DNA of 5,502 bases from Actinomycetota bacterium (GTDB lineage: Bacteria > Actinomycetota > UBA4738 > HRBIN12), in the NCBI GenBank assembly GCA_005885325.1, contig VAYX01000124.1, positions 1-5,502 of the forward strand, written 5' to 3'. The translations under genes were made by a program, and so were the position numbers. The notes beneath the pieces were generated by a model. That model searched no databases, was not told the origin of the DNA, and was given only the letters and a program-made list of their open reading frames with translations. How positions within the stretch are numbered: position 1 is the first letter of the stretch; each line of letters opens with the position of its first letter. Positions 1-5,502 of this stretch are shown here, piece after piece.

Positions 1-755
1 CCCATGCGCCGGGACTCCGCCCGCGTTGCCTCCACCTCGGCGGACTCGCCCACCCGTTCGATGTGATCCTCGGCCACGCCGAGCAGGACCCGGCGGAAGT
101 GGCTCGCCACGAGGTCGGTGACGGCGGGGAGCAGTGTCCGGAACGCCTCGACCAACCGGGCCGCGGCCTCCTCGTCCGAAGAAGCAGTGTCGCGGATGGG
201 TTTGCGCACGTGATCGTCGAACAGCTCCACCGCTCGCTGGGCCAGCCCGAGCATGGCCTCGTGCGTCTGCCGGGCCAGGGACAGCAGCTCGCCGAGGGGG
301 AGGCCGAACTCGAGGAGCTTCAAGGCAGCGCGGACCGTCTGGATGTCGGCGGCGGCGTAGCGCTCCTCCCCGTCGACCGGCCGAGACAGGCGGATGCCCT
401 CGCGTTCCACGGCCTGGATCAGCGATGCCGGCACGCCGCTCGCCGCGGCGAACTGATCGAGGGACAGCACGTCCTCGCGCCCTTCCCCTTCTCCTTGAGC
501 GGCGGCGACGGCGGCGGCGAGGTCGGCGTCCGCCCGTCCCAGATCACCTTGCACGACCCGCTTGATCGCGGCGAGGGTCAGGCCCTTTCGTTGCAACGCT
601 CGGACCTCACGGATCCGCTCCACGTGCTCCGGGCCGTACCAGGCGACCCGGCCTTCCCGCCGGGGGGGCGGGAGGAGGCCCAACGACTGGTAATAGCGGA
701 CGGTGTCGACGGATACGTCGCAAGCCGCGGCGACCGCTTCCACCCGGTACCTCAC
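1..755 (-). CDS. MerR-family transcriptional regulator with tandem MerR-like domains (3' end cut by window)
   Basis: This is a cytoplasmic DNA-binding regulator; its effector and targets cannot be read from the sequence. The frame is open from a GTG at 755–753 to the left edge, giving 251 visible codons with no stop. Residues 3–68 are a classic MerR winged helix: helix-turn-helix, then VRYYQSLGLLPPP, a wing ending in WYGPEHVERI, and a GLTLAAIKRVV helix. Residues 97–160 repeat the same layout almost without gaps (AAASGV, G120, RYAAADIQTV, then GLPLGELLSLA), so a second, diverged MerR-like unit is present. An Ala/Gly-rich linker (about 70–96) joins them. Residues 161–251 look helical and may serve dimerisation or sensing. 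An in-frame TTG at 764–762 is an alternative start. GTG is preferred because a -10-like motif sits just upstream and no clear Shine-Dalgarno is present. The family call is firm; the role is unknown. Confidence 0.88.
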   Translation of the reverse strand, partial: MRYRVEAVAAACDVSVDTVRYYQSLGLLPPPRREGRVAWYGPEHVERIREVRALQRKGLTLAAIKRVVQGDLGRADADLAAAVAAAQGEGEGREDVLSLDQFAAASGVPASLIQAVEREGIRLSRPVDGEERYAAADIQTVRAALKLLEFGLPLGELLSLARQTHEAMLGLAQRAVELFDDHVRKPIRDTASSDEEAAARLVEAFRTLLPAVTDLVASHFRRVLLGVAEDHIERVGESAEVEATRAESRRM

Positions 756-760
756 GACCG

Positions 761-776
761 ACAACTCTACGAGTGT
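761..776. promoter_or_regulatory. Imperfect dyad overlapping the MerR -10 region (possible operator)
   Basis: The minus strand reads ACACTC-GTA-GAGTTGT. The core ACTC-GTA-GAGT (774–764) is a perfect 4-3-4 inverted repeat, and the outer ACA/TGT pairs if one extra T is skipped. It overlaps the candidate -10 box just upstream of the merR start. MerR proteins often bind dyads at their own promoter, so autoregulation is plausible. The repeat is short and could be chance. Confidence 0.22.
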
Positions 777-793
777 TTGCTCGAAGCTTCCAA
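764..793 (-). promoter_or_regulatory. Candidate sigma-70-type promoter for the MerR gene, possibly leaderless
   Basis: On the minus strand there is TTGGAA (793–788), an 18-base spacer, and TAGAGT (769–764). Each hexamer matches the housekeeping consensus at 4 of 6 positions. Transcription would be expected to start about 7 bases after the -10 box, near 757, almost on the GTG start at 755. That would give a leaderless or nearly leaderless mRNA, which is common in Actinomycetota and fits the lack of a Shine-Dalgarno. This is inference from two short motifs. Confidence 0.35.
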
Positions 794-803
794 GCTCGGG
801 CCG

Positions 804-823
804 GCCCTACCGCCCGGGAGGGC
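804..823 (-). terminator. GC-rich hairpin directly after the anti-sigma stop codon
   Basis: A 20-base imperfect inverted repeat starts at the last base of the anti-sigma TAG stop. Five base pairs (GCCCT with AGGGC) are followed by one mismatch and a short inner CC/GG stem around a small loop. No T-run follows on the minus strand, so it is not a canonical intrinsic terminator. It may be a weak terminator or an mRNA 3'-end stabiliser separating the sigma operon from merR. Confidence 0.28.
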
Positions 824-1587
824 TACAGGCGCTTGGACGAGAAGGAGAGGATGGAACAGTCGCGCCTGGCCACGACCCAGATCACGATGCGATCGGCGGG
901 CTGGCCGGAGCCGGGATTCTCCAGGTAGACGCCGAGGTAGGCCGGCCGGCCCTGGAACGTGGCCTGGATCAGCCGGACCAGCCGGTCCTCGCCGGACAGG
1001 CCGCCCGGCTTCGCCAGGCAGGACGCGGCCCCCTCGGCCTGAGCCGCCGACGCATCCTTGACCGACGGCGCGGCGAGGGTCGCGTCGAAGCCGGCCCGAT
1101 GGGCCGAGGCATCCGCCAGGCGTTCGAGCTTGGCGGCGTCGTAGTCGGCATTGGGCTGGAGCTCCAGGTGGACCGCGCCCGAGGTCGCCGCCTCCATGCC
1201 CGGCGCCCGCGCCGGTGAGGCCGCCGCTCCCGCACCCCCGGCCGACTCCGTCCCGGCTTCCCTGCCGACGCGGGGCAGGGCCACGGCGACCACCGCGACC
1301 AGGACCGCCGCGGCCGCCAGGCCGGCGGCCCACTGCGTCCTCCCGCCCCAGGAACGACGGGCTCGCGACGTCCGTGCCTTCCCGGCCTCCGCGATCACCG
1401 ACCTGGTCGTGCCGAACGGGACGGGCACCTCGGGCAGCTCCCGGAGCATGGTCACGGCCCTCGTCGCCAGCTCGATCTCCTCCCGGCAGGTGGCGCAGGT
1501 GGCCAGGTGCGCGTCGACCTCGGCCCGCTCGTCCGTAGCGAGCGTGCCGTCGACGTAGCCGGAAAGGTGCTCCTCGGGGTGCGTCAT
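823..1587 (-). CDS. Membrane-anchored zinc-binding anti-sigma factor
   Basis: This protein is predicted to hold the ECF sigma factor encoded just upstream inactive at the cytoplasmic face of the membrane. It has 254 residues. The N-terminal domain (about 1–60) carries the ZAS-type zinc motif H27-x3-C31-x2-C34 (HLATCATC). A basic segment (about 70–83) precedes one membrane helix at about 86–104, rich in Ala, Val and Leu. A Gly/Ala/Ser-rich linker then leads to an extracytoplasmic domain (about 138–254) with exactly two cysteines, C190 and C244, which could form a disulfide. The ATG at 1587 overlaps the sigma TGA as ATGA, so the two are probably translationally coupled, and a GAGG about 10 bases upstream can serve as ribosome binding site. 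By position it corresponds to mycobacterial rsmA (Rv3912), but sequence identity was not tested. The signal it senses is unknown. Confidence 0.9.
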   Translation of the reverse strand: MTHPEEHLSGYVDGTLATDERAEVDAHLATCATCREEIELATRAVTMLRELPEVPVPFGTTRSVIAEAGKARTSRARRSWGGRTQWAAGLAAAAVLVAVVAVALPRVGREAGTESAGGAGAAASPARAPGMEAATSGAVHLELQPNADYDAAKLERLADASAHRAGFDATLAAPSVKDASAAQAEGAASCLAKPGGLSGEDRLVRLIQATFQGRPAYLGVYLENPGSGQPADRIVIWVVARRDCSILSFSSKRL

Positions 1588-2177
1588 CTGGATCTCGCCT
1601 CGTCAGACGGTCCCGCCGGCTCCGGACGTTCCCGTTCCGGACGCCCTCGGAGGGCCCGGGCGAGCGCCACCCGCCCCCTGTGCAGGCGCGACTTCACCGT
1701 GCCCACGGGGATCCCGACGATCGCGGCCACGTCCTCGTACGGGAGGTCTTGGACGTCGTGGAGGATCATGACCACCCGGTAGTCCTCCGGGACGGCGAGC
1801 AGGGCTCGCTGCACGTCGATCGACAGGTCGGTGGCGTCGGCGTGGTCCGGCCACGCCGGCGGCTCGGGCTCGCGATCCTCTGCCGTGCTGAGCAGCGGGG
1901 TCCTGCTTCGCTTGCGGAGCAGGTCGTAGCAGGTGTTCACGGTCACGCGGTGCAACCACGTGGTGAACGCGGCCTCGCCCCGGAACGACGCGAGCTTGCG
2001 AAGCGCCATGAGGAACGCGTCCTGGGTGGCGTCGCGGGCGTCCTCCTCGCGCCCCGTCATCCGCAGGGCCAGGTTGTACACGCGGCGCTCGTGGCGCTCC
2101 ACGATGATCCGGAACGCGGCCCGGTCCCCGTCCACCGCGCGCCGCACCAGGTCCTCGTCGCGCTCCTCGCTCGGCAT
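1584..2177 (-). CDS. ECF-type RNA polymerase sigma factor (SigM-like by position)
   Basis: This protein directs RNA polymerase to a stress regulon, probably envelope-related judging from its neighbours. It has 197 residues, the usual ECF size, with only regions 2 and 4. Region 2 spans about 10–90, with the core-binding DATQDAF segment (49–55) and the -10 recognition stretch FTTWLHRVTVNTCYDLLRKR (71–90). An acidic/proline-rich linker (about 96–117) follows. Region 4 spans about 120–176, with the helix-turn-helix YEDVAAIVGIPVGTVKSRLHRGR split over 147–169. The C-terminal tail is charged and proline-rich. The start ATG shares one base with the kinase stop (TGATG), and the gene's own stop overlaps the anti-sigma ATG, so kinase, sigma and anti-sigma form one coupled unit. 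Synteny with mycobacterial mviN–sigM–rsmA supports a SigM-like role, but orthology to SigM itself was not tested, so no symbol is given. Confidence 0.93.
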   Translation of the reverse strand: MPSEERDEDLVRRAVDGDRAAFRIIVERHERRVYNLALRMTGREEDARDATQDAFLMALRKLASFRGEAAFTTWLHRVTVNTCYDLLRKRSRTPLLSTAEDREPEPPAWPDHADATDLSIDVQRALLAVPEDYRVVMILHDVQDLPYEDVAAIVGIPVGTVKSRLHRGRVALARALRGRPERERPEPAGPSDEARSR

Positions 2178-3631
2178 CAGGCCGGTTCCACCACCCGGAA
2201 CTCGCCCACCTCCGCTCGATTGCCGTCATCGGTGGGGACCACGGTGGTGATCCACAGCAGGACGTACTGCCCGGTCGCGGGCTCGATCGACTCCCGCATG
2301 TCGGCGGTGGCGGTGAACGTGGCGCTGGCGGCGCCGACCATGGCGGTCGGGTCGTCCCCCACGACCACGGTGAATCGATATCCCGGATACGGGGTCTGGA
2401 GCCGGAAGCCGGTCACCGTCTGTGGGCTCCCCAGGTCGAACAGCATCCCCACGCCGGGTTTGTTCAACCTGCCGTCGAAGTAGTTCTCGGACTTCCAGAC
2501 GGTCAGGGGATCGCCGTCCGCCACGAGGGGCATCCCCGAGTCGTTCTCGTGGCCGTCGCCCGGCGCCGGGTCCATCGGGGCGACCGAGACGAACCGGATG
2601 ACCCGAGTGGCGGGCCCGGGACTCTCCTCGGTCGGGCCGAACCGGATGCCGACCGGCCCGCCCAGCTGCAGCTTGCCGAGCCACAGCCCCGCTCCAAGCG
2701 CGCTCGCCGCGATCACCACCACGAGGAGCGGCACCGCGAACCATGTCCGGAACATCGAGGACCTGGGGGGCGGCGGCACCGGCGCGACGACCGCGGTCTC
2801 CTCCAGCCCCGAGCGGCGCGCCGGCGCCGCCGCCCGCTCCATGGCCGGTCCCGCTGCGTCGCGGAGCGCGGCTCCGAACTCGACGGCATCGGCGAATCGG
2901 TCGTTGGGCTCCGGTGACAGCGCCCTGCTCACGACGTCGTCGAGCTTGCGCGTCACGTCCGGACGGTGGTTTCTCGGGGACGCGTCTTCGGCCGTCGGCG
3001 CCCGGCCGGTGAGGAGCTCGTAGAGCAGCGCGCCGGCCGCCCAGACGTCGGTTCGAACGTCGGGCGTCGTTCCCGCCGCCGCCTCGGGGGCCATCGGCGC
3101 CGGCTGGAGGATCCTCGTCGCCTCGTGCGGTGGCATCGAGCGCACCACTGCCTCGCCGAACCCGAGATCGCACACACGGATCGTCCCGTCCGTGCACTCG
3201 ATGACGTTCTCCGGCTTCAGGTCGAGATGCAGGACGCCCGCCTCGTGCGCGGCGGCGAGCGCCTCGAGCGCGCCGCGCACGAGCCCGGCCCCTCGCTCGA
3301 CGGGGACGTCGCCGTCGAGCGCCATGACGGTCCGAGCGCTGTCTCCCTCGACGTGCTCCCGGACGACGAACGCGATGCCGTCGTCCCTCCCGGTGTCGAG
3401 GAGCCTCGCCAGGCCACGATGCGTCGCCAGCGCGACCATCCGAAGCTCCAGTTCGAGTCGTTCGGCGAACGCCGGGTCGCGGGCCAGGTCAGGGTTGATC
3501 AGCTTCACGACCACCCGGCGATCCAGGACGGTGTCGGTGGCGCTCCAGGAGGTGCCCGTTCCGCTCCTGCCGAGCTCCTGCTCAAGGGAGTACCGGCCGG
3601 CGAGCACGGTTGGCGGTTGTTCGGTCCTCAC
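2177..3631 (-). CDS. Transmembrane Ser/Thr kinase-like protein with C-terminal discoidin-like domain (unfused MviN-type kinase half)
   Basis: Residues about 13–257 form a Hanks-type kinase fold. It has an altered glycine loop (GRSGTG, 21–26), K43 in VVVKLI, candidate helix-C E62, the catalytic loop HLDLKPEN (135–142, with D137, K139 and N142), DLG at 155–157, APE at 181–183, D195 and R245. HRD is HLD here and DFG is DLG. A proline-rich juxtamembrane stretch (about 283–290) precedes one membrane helix (about 296–318). The exterior part (about 345–484) resembles a discoidin/carbohydrate-binding fold: DGDPLTVWKSENYFDG, then GVGMLFDLGSPQTVTGFRL, ending GEFRVV. In Mycobacterium tuberculosis MviN the same pseudokinase–TM–ectodomain part is fused behind MurJ and binds FhaA after phosphorylation by PknB. 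Here it is a separate gene. The GTG start is fixed by an in-frame TAG 12 bases upstream. Whether it is an active kinase or a pseudokinase cannot be decided from sequence. Confidence 0.88.
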   Translation of the reverse strand: MRTEQPPTVLAGRYSLEQELGRSGTGTSWSATDTVLDRRVVVKLINPDLARDPAFAERLELELRMVALATHRGLARLLDTGRDDGIAFVVREHVEGDSARTVMALDGDVPVERGAGLVRGALEALAAAHEAGVLHLDLKPENVIECTDGTIRVCDLGFGEAVVRSMPPHEATRILQPAPMAPEAAAGTTPDVRTDVWAAGALLYELLTGRAPTAEDASPRNHRPDVTRKLDDVVSRALSPEPNDRFADAVEFGAALRDAAGPAMERAAAPARRSGLEETAVVAPVPPPPRSSMFRTWFAVPLLVVVIAASALGAGLWLGKLQLGGPVGIRFGPTEESPGPATRVIRFVSVAPMDPAPGDGHENDSGMPLVADGDPLTVWKSENYFDGRLNKPGVGMLFDLGSPQTVTGFRLQTPYPGYRFTVVVGDDPTAMVGAASATFTATADMRESIEPATGQYVLLWITTVVPTDDGNRAEVGEFRVVEPA

Positions 3632-3692
3632 CGGCTGAGTCTACGTCCCTGCCTGCGGCGAACGGCCGGGTGCCTTGGACCGTCCATGCCCC
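3632..3692 (-). other. Intergenic gap between TadE-like gene and kinase gene
   Basis: This is the longest break within the murJ-to-anti-sigma block (61 bp), whereas all other junctions there overlap. It holds the TAGACT box described separately. A 7-base direct repeat, GACGGTC on the minus strand, lies on both sides of the TadE-like stop codon, with one copy in this gap. No hairpin followed by a T-run was seen, so read-through from murJ remains possible. Confidence 0.5.
3638..3643 (-). promoter_or_regulatory. Candidate -10 box for leaderless transcription of the kinase–sigma–anti-sigma unit
   Basis: TAGACT on the minus strand fits the TANNNT -10 pattern, and 6 bases separate it from the GTG start of the kinase gene. 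A transcript starting about 7 bases after the box would begin on the G of GTG. No good Shine-Dalgarno is present at a usable distance (an AGGGA lies about 15 bases upstream), which favours a leaderless reading. No convincing -35 was found, so the call rests on one short motif and its spacing. Confidence 0.35.
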
Positions 3693-4103
3693 TCAGACCG
3701 TCGAGGGGCCCGAGGTCTCCGTGGCCTTCTCCCTGAGCACGGACTCGAGGAAGCCGATCCGGCCGGCGATGAGGGTCGAGGCCCTCTTCACCACCACGAC
3801 GGTCACCTTGCCCGTCTGCGGGTCGATCGAAAAGCCATCCTTGGCAGGGATCCGCGCCCCGGGCACGTCTTCGTTCACCAGCTGCACGGCGGCCTGGTAT
3901 GCGTGATTGCGGTCTCCGGTCTGCTTGAAGACGTTGGCCGCCTCCAGCGCCGCGTCCGAAGCGGCGCTCGTCACCTTGTATCGCGTGAGGGCGATCGAAC
4001 CCGTGTCGAAGGCGGCCAGCACGAACACGGCCAACAACAGGAGCCACAGGATCGTGAGCTTTGCCACGAGCCCGTGCTCGTCTCTGAGCTCTGTCGTCCT
4101 CAT
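3693..4103 (-). CDS. TadE/TadG-like small single-pass membrane protein
   Basis: This 136-residue protein has a short cytoplasmic N-terminus (DEHGLVAKL), one membrane helix at about 15–33, and then a helical stretch FDTGSIALTRYKVTSAASDAALEAAN (split over 32–57). That stretch resembles the segment after the membrane helix in TadE/TadG-like pilus-assembly proteins, where a D-x-G motif and an Ala-rich helix are usual. The C-terminal part (98–123, KVTVVVVKRAST then a short hydrophobic run) also resembles the end of TadE-like domains. It is probably anchored in the membrane with the C-terminus outside. The ATG at 4103 was chosen because it overlaps the murJ stop as ATGA and has a well-placed GAGGTGG (4115–4109). 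A GTG three codons upstream lies inside that ribosome binding site. No other Tad genes are visible, so a pilus role is unproven; a link to MurJ or the kinase is inference. Confidence 0.72.
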   Translation of the reverse strand: MRTTELRDEHGLVAKLTILWLLLLAVFVLAAFDTGSIALTRYKVTSAASDAALEAANVFKQTGDRNHAYQAAVQLVNEDVPGARIPAKDGFSIDPQTGKVTVVVVKRASTLIAGRIGFLESVLREKATETSGPSTV

Positions 4104-5502
4104 CGGCGCCACCTCGCTGCGAGTTGTCTCCGGAGTACATCGACCTCGTCAACGTGCAACATGAGGGCGGCGGCCACGAAGGCCAGGATCCCAACGGCCA
4201 CCGCTCCCAGGACCTGTGCGGCCTGCCCGCCGAGCGTGGCGGTCCCGGCCCATCCCCCGATGGCCCGGGCCGCCGCCCAGGCCACCGCCGCGGTGATCCC
4301 CGCGGCCAGGAACGTCCGGGACAGCCCAGAGACGATCCGCCTCCCATCGAGTCCACCCAGCCGGCGCCGGATCAAGCCGAGCAGGGCGATCGAGCCGAAG
4401 GTGTACGCCGTGGCATGGCCCAGCGCCAGACCCCGGACCCCCATGCCCAGCACCAGGACGAACAGGAGGTCGACGACCACGTTCAGGCCCACCGCCGCGA
4501 TGTTGACCAGCGCCGGTGTCCTGGTGTCCTGCATCGAGTAGTACGCCCGCAACAGGAGCTGGAACGTGGAGAACGAGAACAGGCCGAGCGAGAAGAACAC
4601 GAGGATGCCGGCCACGAGGTCGGTGCTCCTCGGGCCGGCCACCCCGTGTTGGAGCAGCAGACGAACGATGGGGACGGCGAGGACCAGGTAGCCGAGCGCG
4701 GCCGGCACGACGATCACGGCGGTCCACCGGATCCCCCGAGCGAGGAGCTCGCGGAAGGCCTGCCGATCGCCGTCCACCCATCGCGACGACAGGGCCGGGA
4801 GGAGCGCGGTGAACACCGAGACGACGAAGATGGCGTGCGGCAGCTGGAACAACATGAACGCCGCCGCGTAGGCGGTGTAGCCGCCCTTCACCCGAGCCGC
4901 GAGGATCAGGACCACCAGGTACCCCAGCTGGTTCGCCACGACGTACACGACCACCCATTTCGCCAGGTGGGCGATCCGGATCACGGCCTCGTCCATCCAT
5001 CCCGGCCGCCACCGGAACCGGAACCCCAGCCGGCGGAGCGACGGCCACAGCGCGACGGTCATCGCCATCACGCCGAGCGTGGTGCCGACGGCGAGCACCA
5101 GCTTCTGCGGTCCTGTCGCGAGGACGGCCTGCCCGGGATGTGACATCGCCGCGAAGGTCAGGAACGTGGCGATGACGATGAGGTTGTTCAGGATCGGGGC
5201 GAACATCGGCACGGCGAATCGCCGGTGCGCGTTCAGCAGGCCCGTGGCCACCGCGCCGATCCCGTAGAACACGATCTGCGGCATGAACCACCGCAGGAAG
5301 AAGGAGGCCAGCTCCTCTACGACCTGCCGCTGGCCATCCGGCACACCCACGGTGTACAGGCGGATGATCCATGGGGCGAGCGCGATGCCGAGGATGCTGA
5401 TGATGGAGAGGGAGACGGCGGCGATACCCAGGACCCTGCGGGCCACGTCCCATGCTGCTTCGCGTCCCCGGGACTGGAGCCATTGCACGAACACCGGGAC
5501 GA
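4100..5502 (-). CDS. murJ: Lipid II flippase MurJ/MviN (N-terminus cut by window)
   Basis: MurJ moves lipid-linked peptidoglycan precursor (lipid II) across the cytoplasmic membrane. The frame is open to the right edge; the visible part begins VPVFVQW, matching the point after the second helix in MurJ, so roughly the first two membrane helices are missing from the window. About 12 hydrophobic segments remain, consistent with the family's 14. Family-typical stretches include MPQIVFYGIGAVATGLLNAH with FAVPMFAPILNN after it, FTALLPALSSRWVDGDRQAF, and YYSMQDTRTPALVN. The protein ends shortly after the last helix with DEVDVLRRQLAARWRR and TGA at 4102–4100. It therefore has no C-terminal kinase or discoidin domain, unlike mycobacterial MviN. 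Its stop overlaps the TadE-like ATG. A GTG at 5494 is only an internal codon, not a start. Confidence 0.93.
   Translation of the reverse strand, partial: VPVFVQWLQSRGREAAWDVARRVLGIAAVSLSIISILGIALAPWIIRLYTVGVPDGQRQVVEELASFFLRWFMPQIVFYGIGAVATGLLNAHRRFAVPMFAPILNNLIVIATFLTFAAMSHPGQAVLATGPQKLVLAVGTTLGVMAMTVALWPSLRRLGFRFRWRPGWMDEAVIRIAHLAKWVVVYVVANQLGYLVVLILAARVKGGYTAYAAAFMLFQLPHAIFVVSVFTALLPALSSRWVDGDRQAFRELLARGIRWTAVIVVPAALGYLVLAVPIVRLLLQHGVAGPRSTDLVAGILVFFSLGLFSFSTFQLLLRAYYSMQDTRTPALVNIAAVGLNVVVDLLFVLVLGMGVRGLALGHATAYTFGSIALLGLIRRRLGGLDGRRIVSGLSRTFLAAGITAAVAWAAARAIGGWAGTATLGGQAAQVLGAVAVGILAFVAAALMLHVDEVDVLRRQLAARWRR
4109..4115 (-). promoter_or_regulatory. Ribosome binding site deciding the TadE-like start
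   Basis: GAGGTGG on the minus strand lies 5 bases before the ATG at 4103–4101 and inside the 3' end of murJ. It supports the ATG start over the in-frame GTG at 4112–4110, which falls within the site itself. Confidence 0.6.

Noticed and set aside
500..530. GGC/GGCGAC-rich repeat-like stretch
   Set aside because: It simply encodes the alanine-rich linker of the MerR protein (DLAAAVAAA); there is no regular repeat unit.
63..1061. Long plus-strand reading frame antisense to the MerR and anti-sigma genes
   Set aside because: It shows no recognisable domain and is low-complexity, rich in Arg, Gly and Pro. It is explained as a GC-rich shadow of the two well-supported minus-strand genes.
1605..1633. 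Possible ECF promoter (GGGAAC and CGTC on the minus strand) before the anti-sigma start
   Set aside because: The 18-base spacer is longer than usual for SigM-type sites, the base after CGTC is not a purine, and it lies in GC-rich coding sequence, so chance is likely.
2226..3197. 323-codon minus-strand frame within the kinase gene
   Set aside because: It is frame-shifted relative to the kinase and arginine-rich with no fold signals; the kinase frame carries all the motifs.
4104..4112. Alternative GTG start for the TadE-like gene at 4112
   Set aside because: That GTG is part of the Shine-Dalgarno for the ATG at 4103, which also forms the typical ATGA overlap with murJ.
4124..5143. 339-codon plus-strand frame opposite murJ, rich in His, Asp, Glu and Gln
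   Set aside because: Its composition is the expected complement of a hydrophobic membrane protein gene. No ribosome binding site or domain was seen.
4149..5483. Long minus-strand frame (444 codons) offset from murJ
   Set aside because: It is an off-frame shadow with an Arg/Gly/Pro-rich product, whereas the murJ frame has about 12 clean membrane segments and family motifs.

Overview
This is a GC-rich window in which every convincing gene lies on the minus strand. The order murJ – (TadE-like gene) – membrane protein kinase with a discoidin-like ectodomain – ECF sigma factor – zinc-binding anti-sigma factor is typical of Actinomycetota. It matches the logic of the mycobacterial mviN(Rv3910)–sigM–rsmA locus. 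I therefore read it as an actinomycetote chromosome. The gene set differs from the model genera, which may mean a deep or uncultivated lineage; that last point is inference.

Reading in the direction of transcription (right to left), the window opens inside murJ (5502–4100), the lipid II flippase. It lacks its N-terminus, about two membrane helices. It overlaps by ATGA with a small TadE/TadG-like single-pass membrane protein (4103–3693). After a 61-bp gap comes a 484-residue kinase–TM–discoidin-like protein (3631–2177), which overlaps an ECF sigma factor (2177–1584) as TGATG. The sigma factor overlaps its membrane anti-sigma factor (1587–823) as ATGA. After a 67-bp gap with a hairpin and a promoter-like sequence, a MerR-type regulator (755 to the window edge) runs off the left end.

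Functionally this looks like a cell-envelope module: lipid II export, a kinase-like envelope sensor, and an extracytoplasmic stress sigma/anti-sigma pair made in coupled amounts. The most notable points are: (i) the kinase/discoidin part that is fused to MurJ in mycobacteria is a separate gene here, with a TadE-like gene between; (ii) this kinase keeps the main catalytic residues but has an altered glycine loop and HLD instead of HRD; (iii) the MerR protein carries two tandem MerR-like winged-helix units; (iv) the kinase and merR genes both lack a good Shine-Dalgarno and have a TANNNT -10 motif placed for leaderless transcription. No RNA genes, mobile elements or CRISPR arrays were seen.
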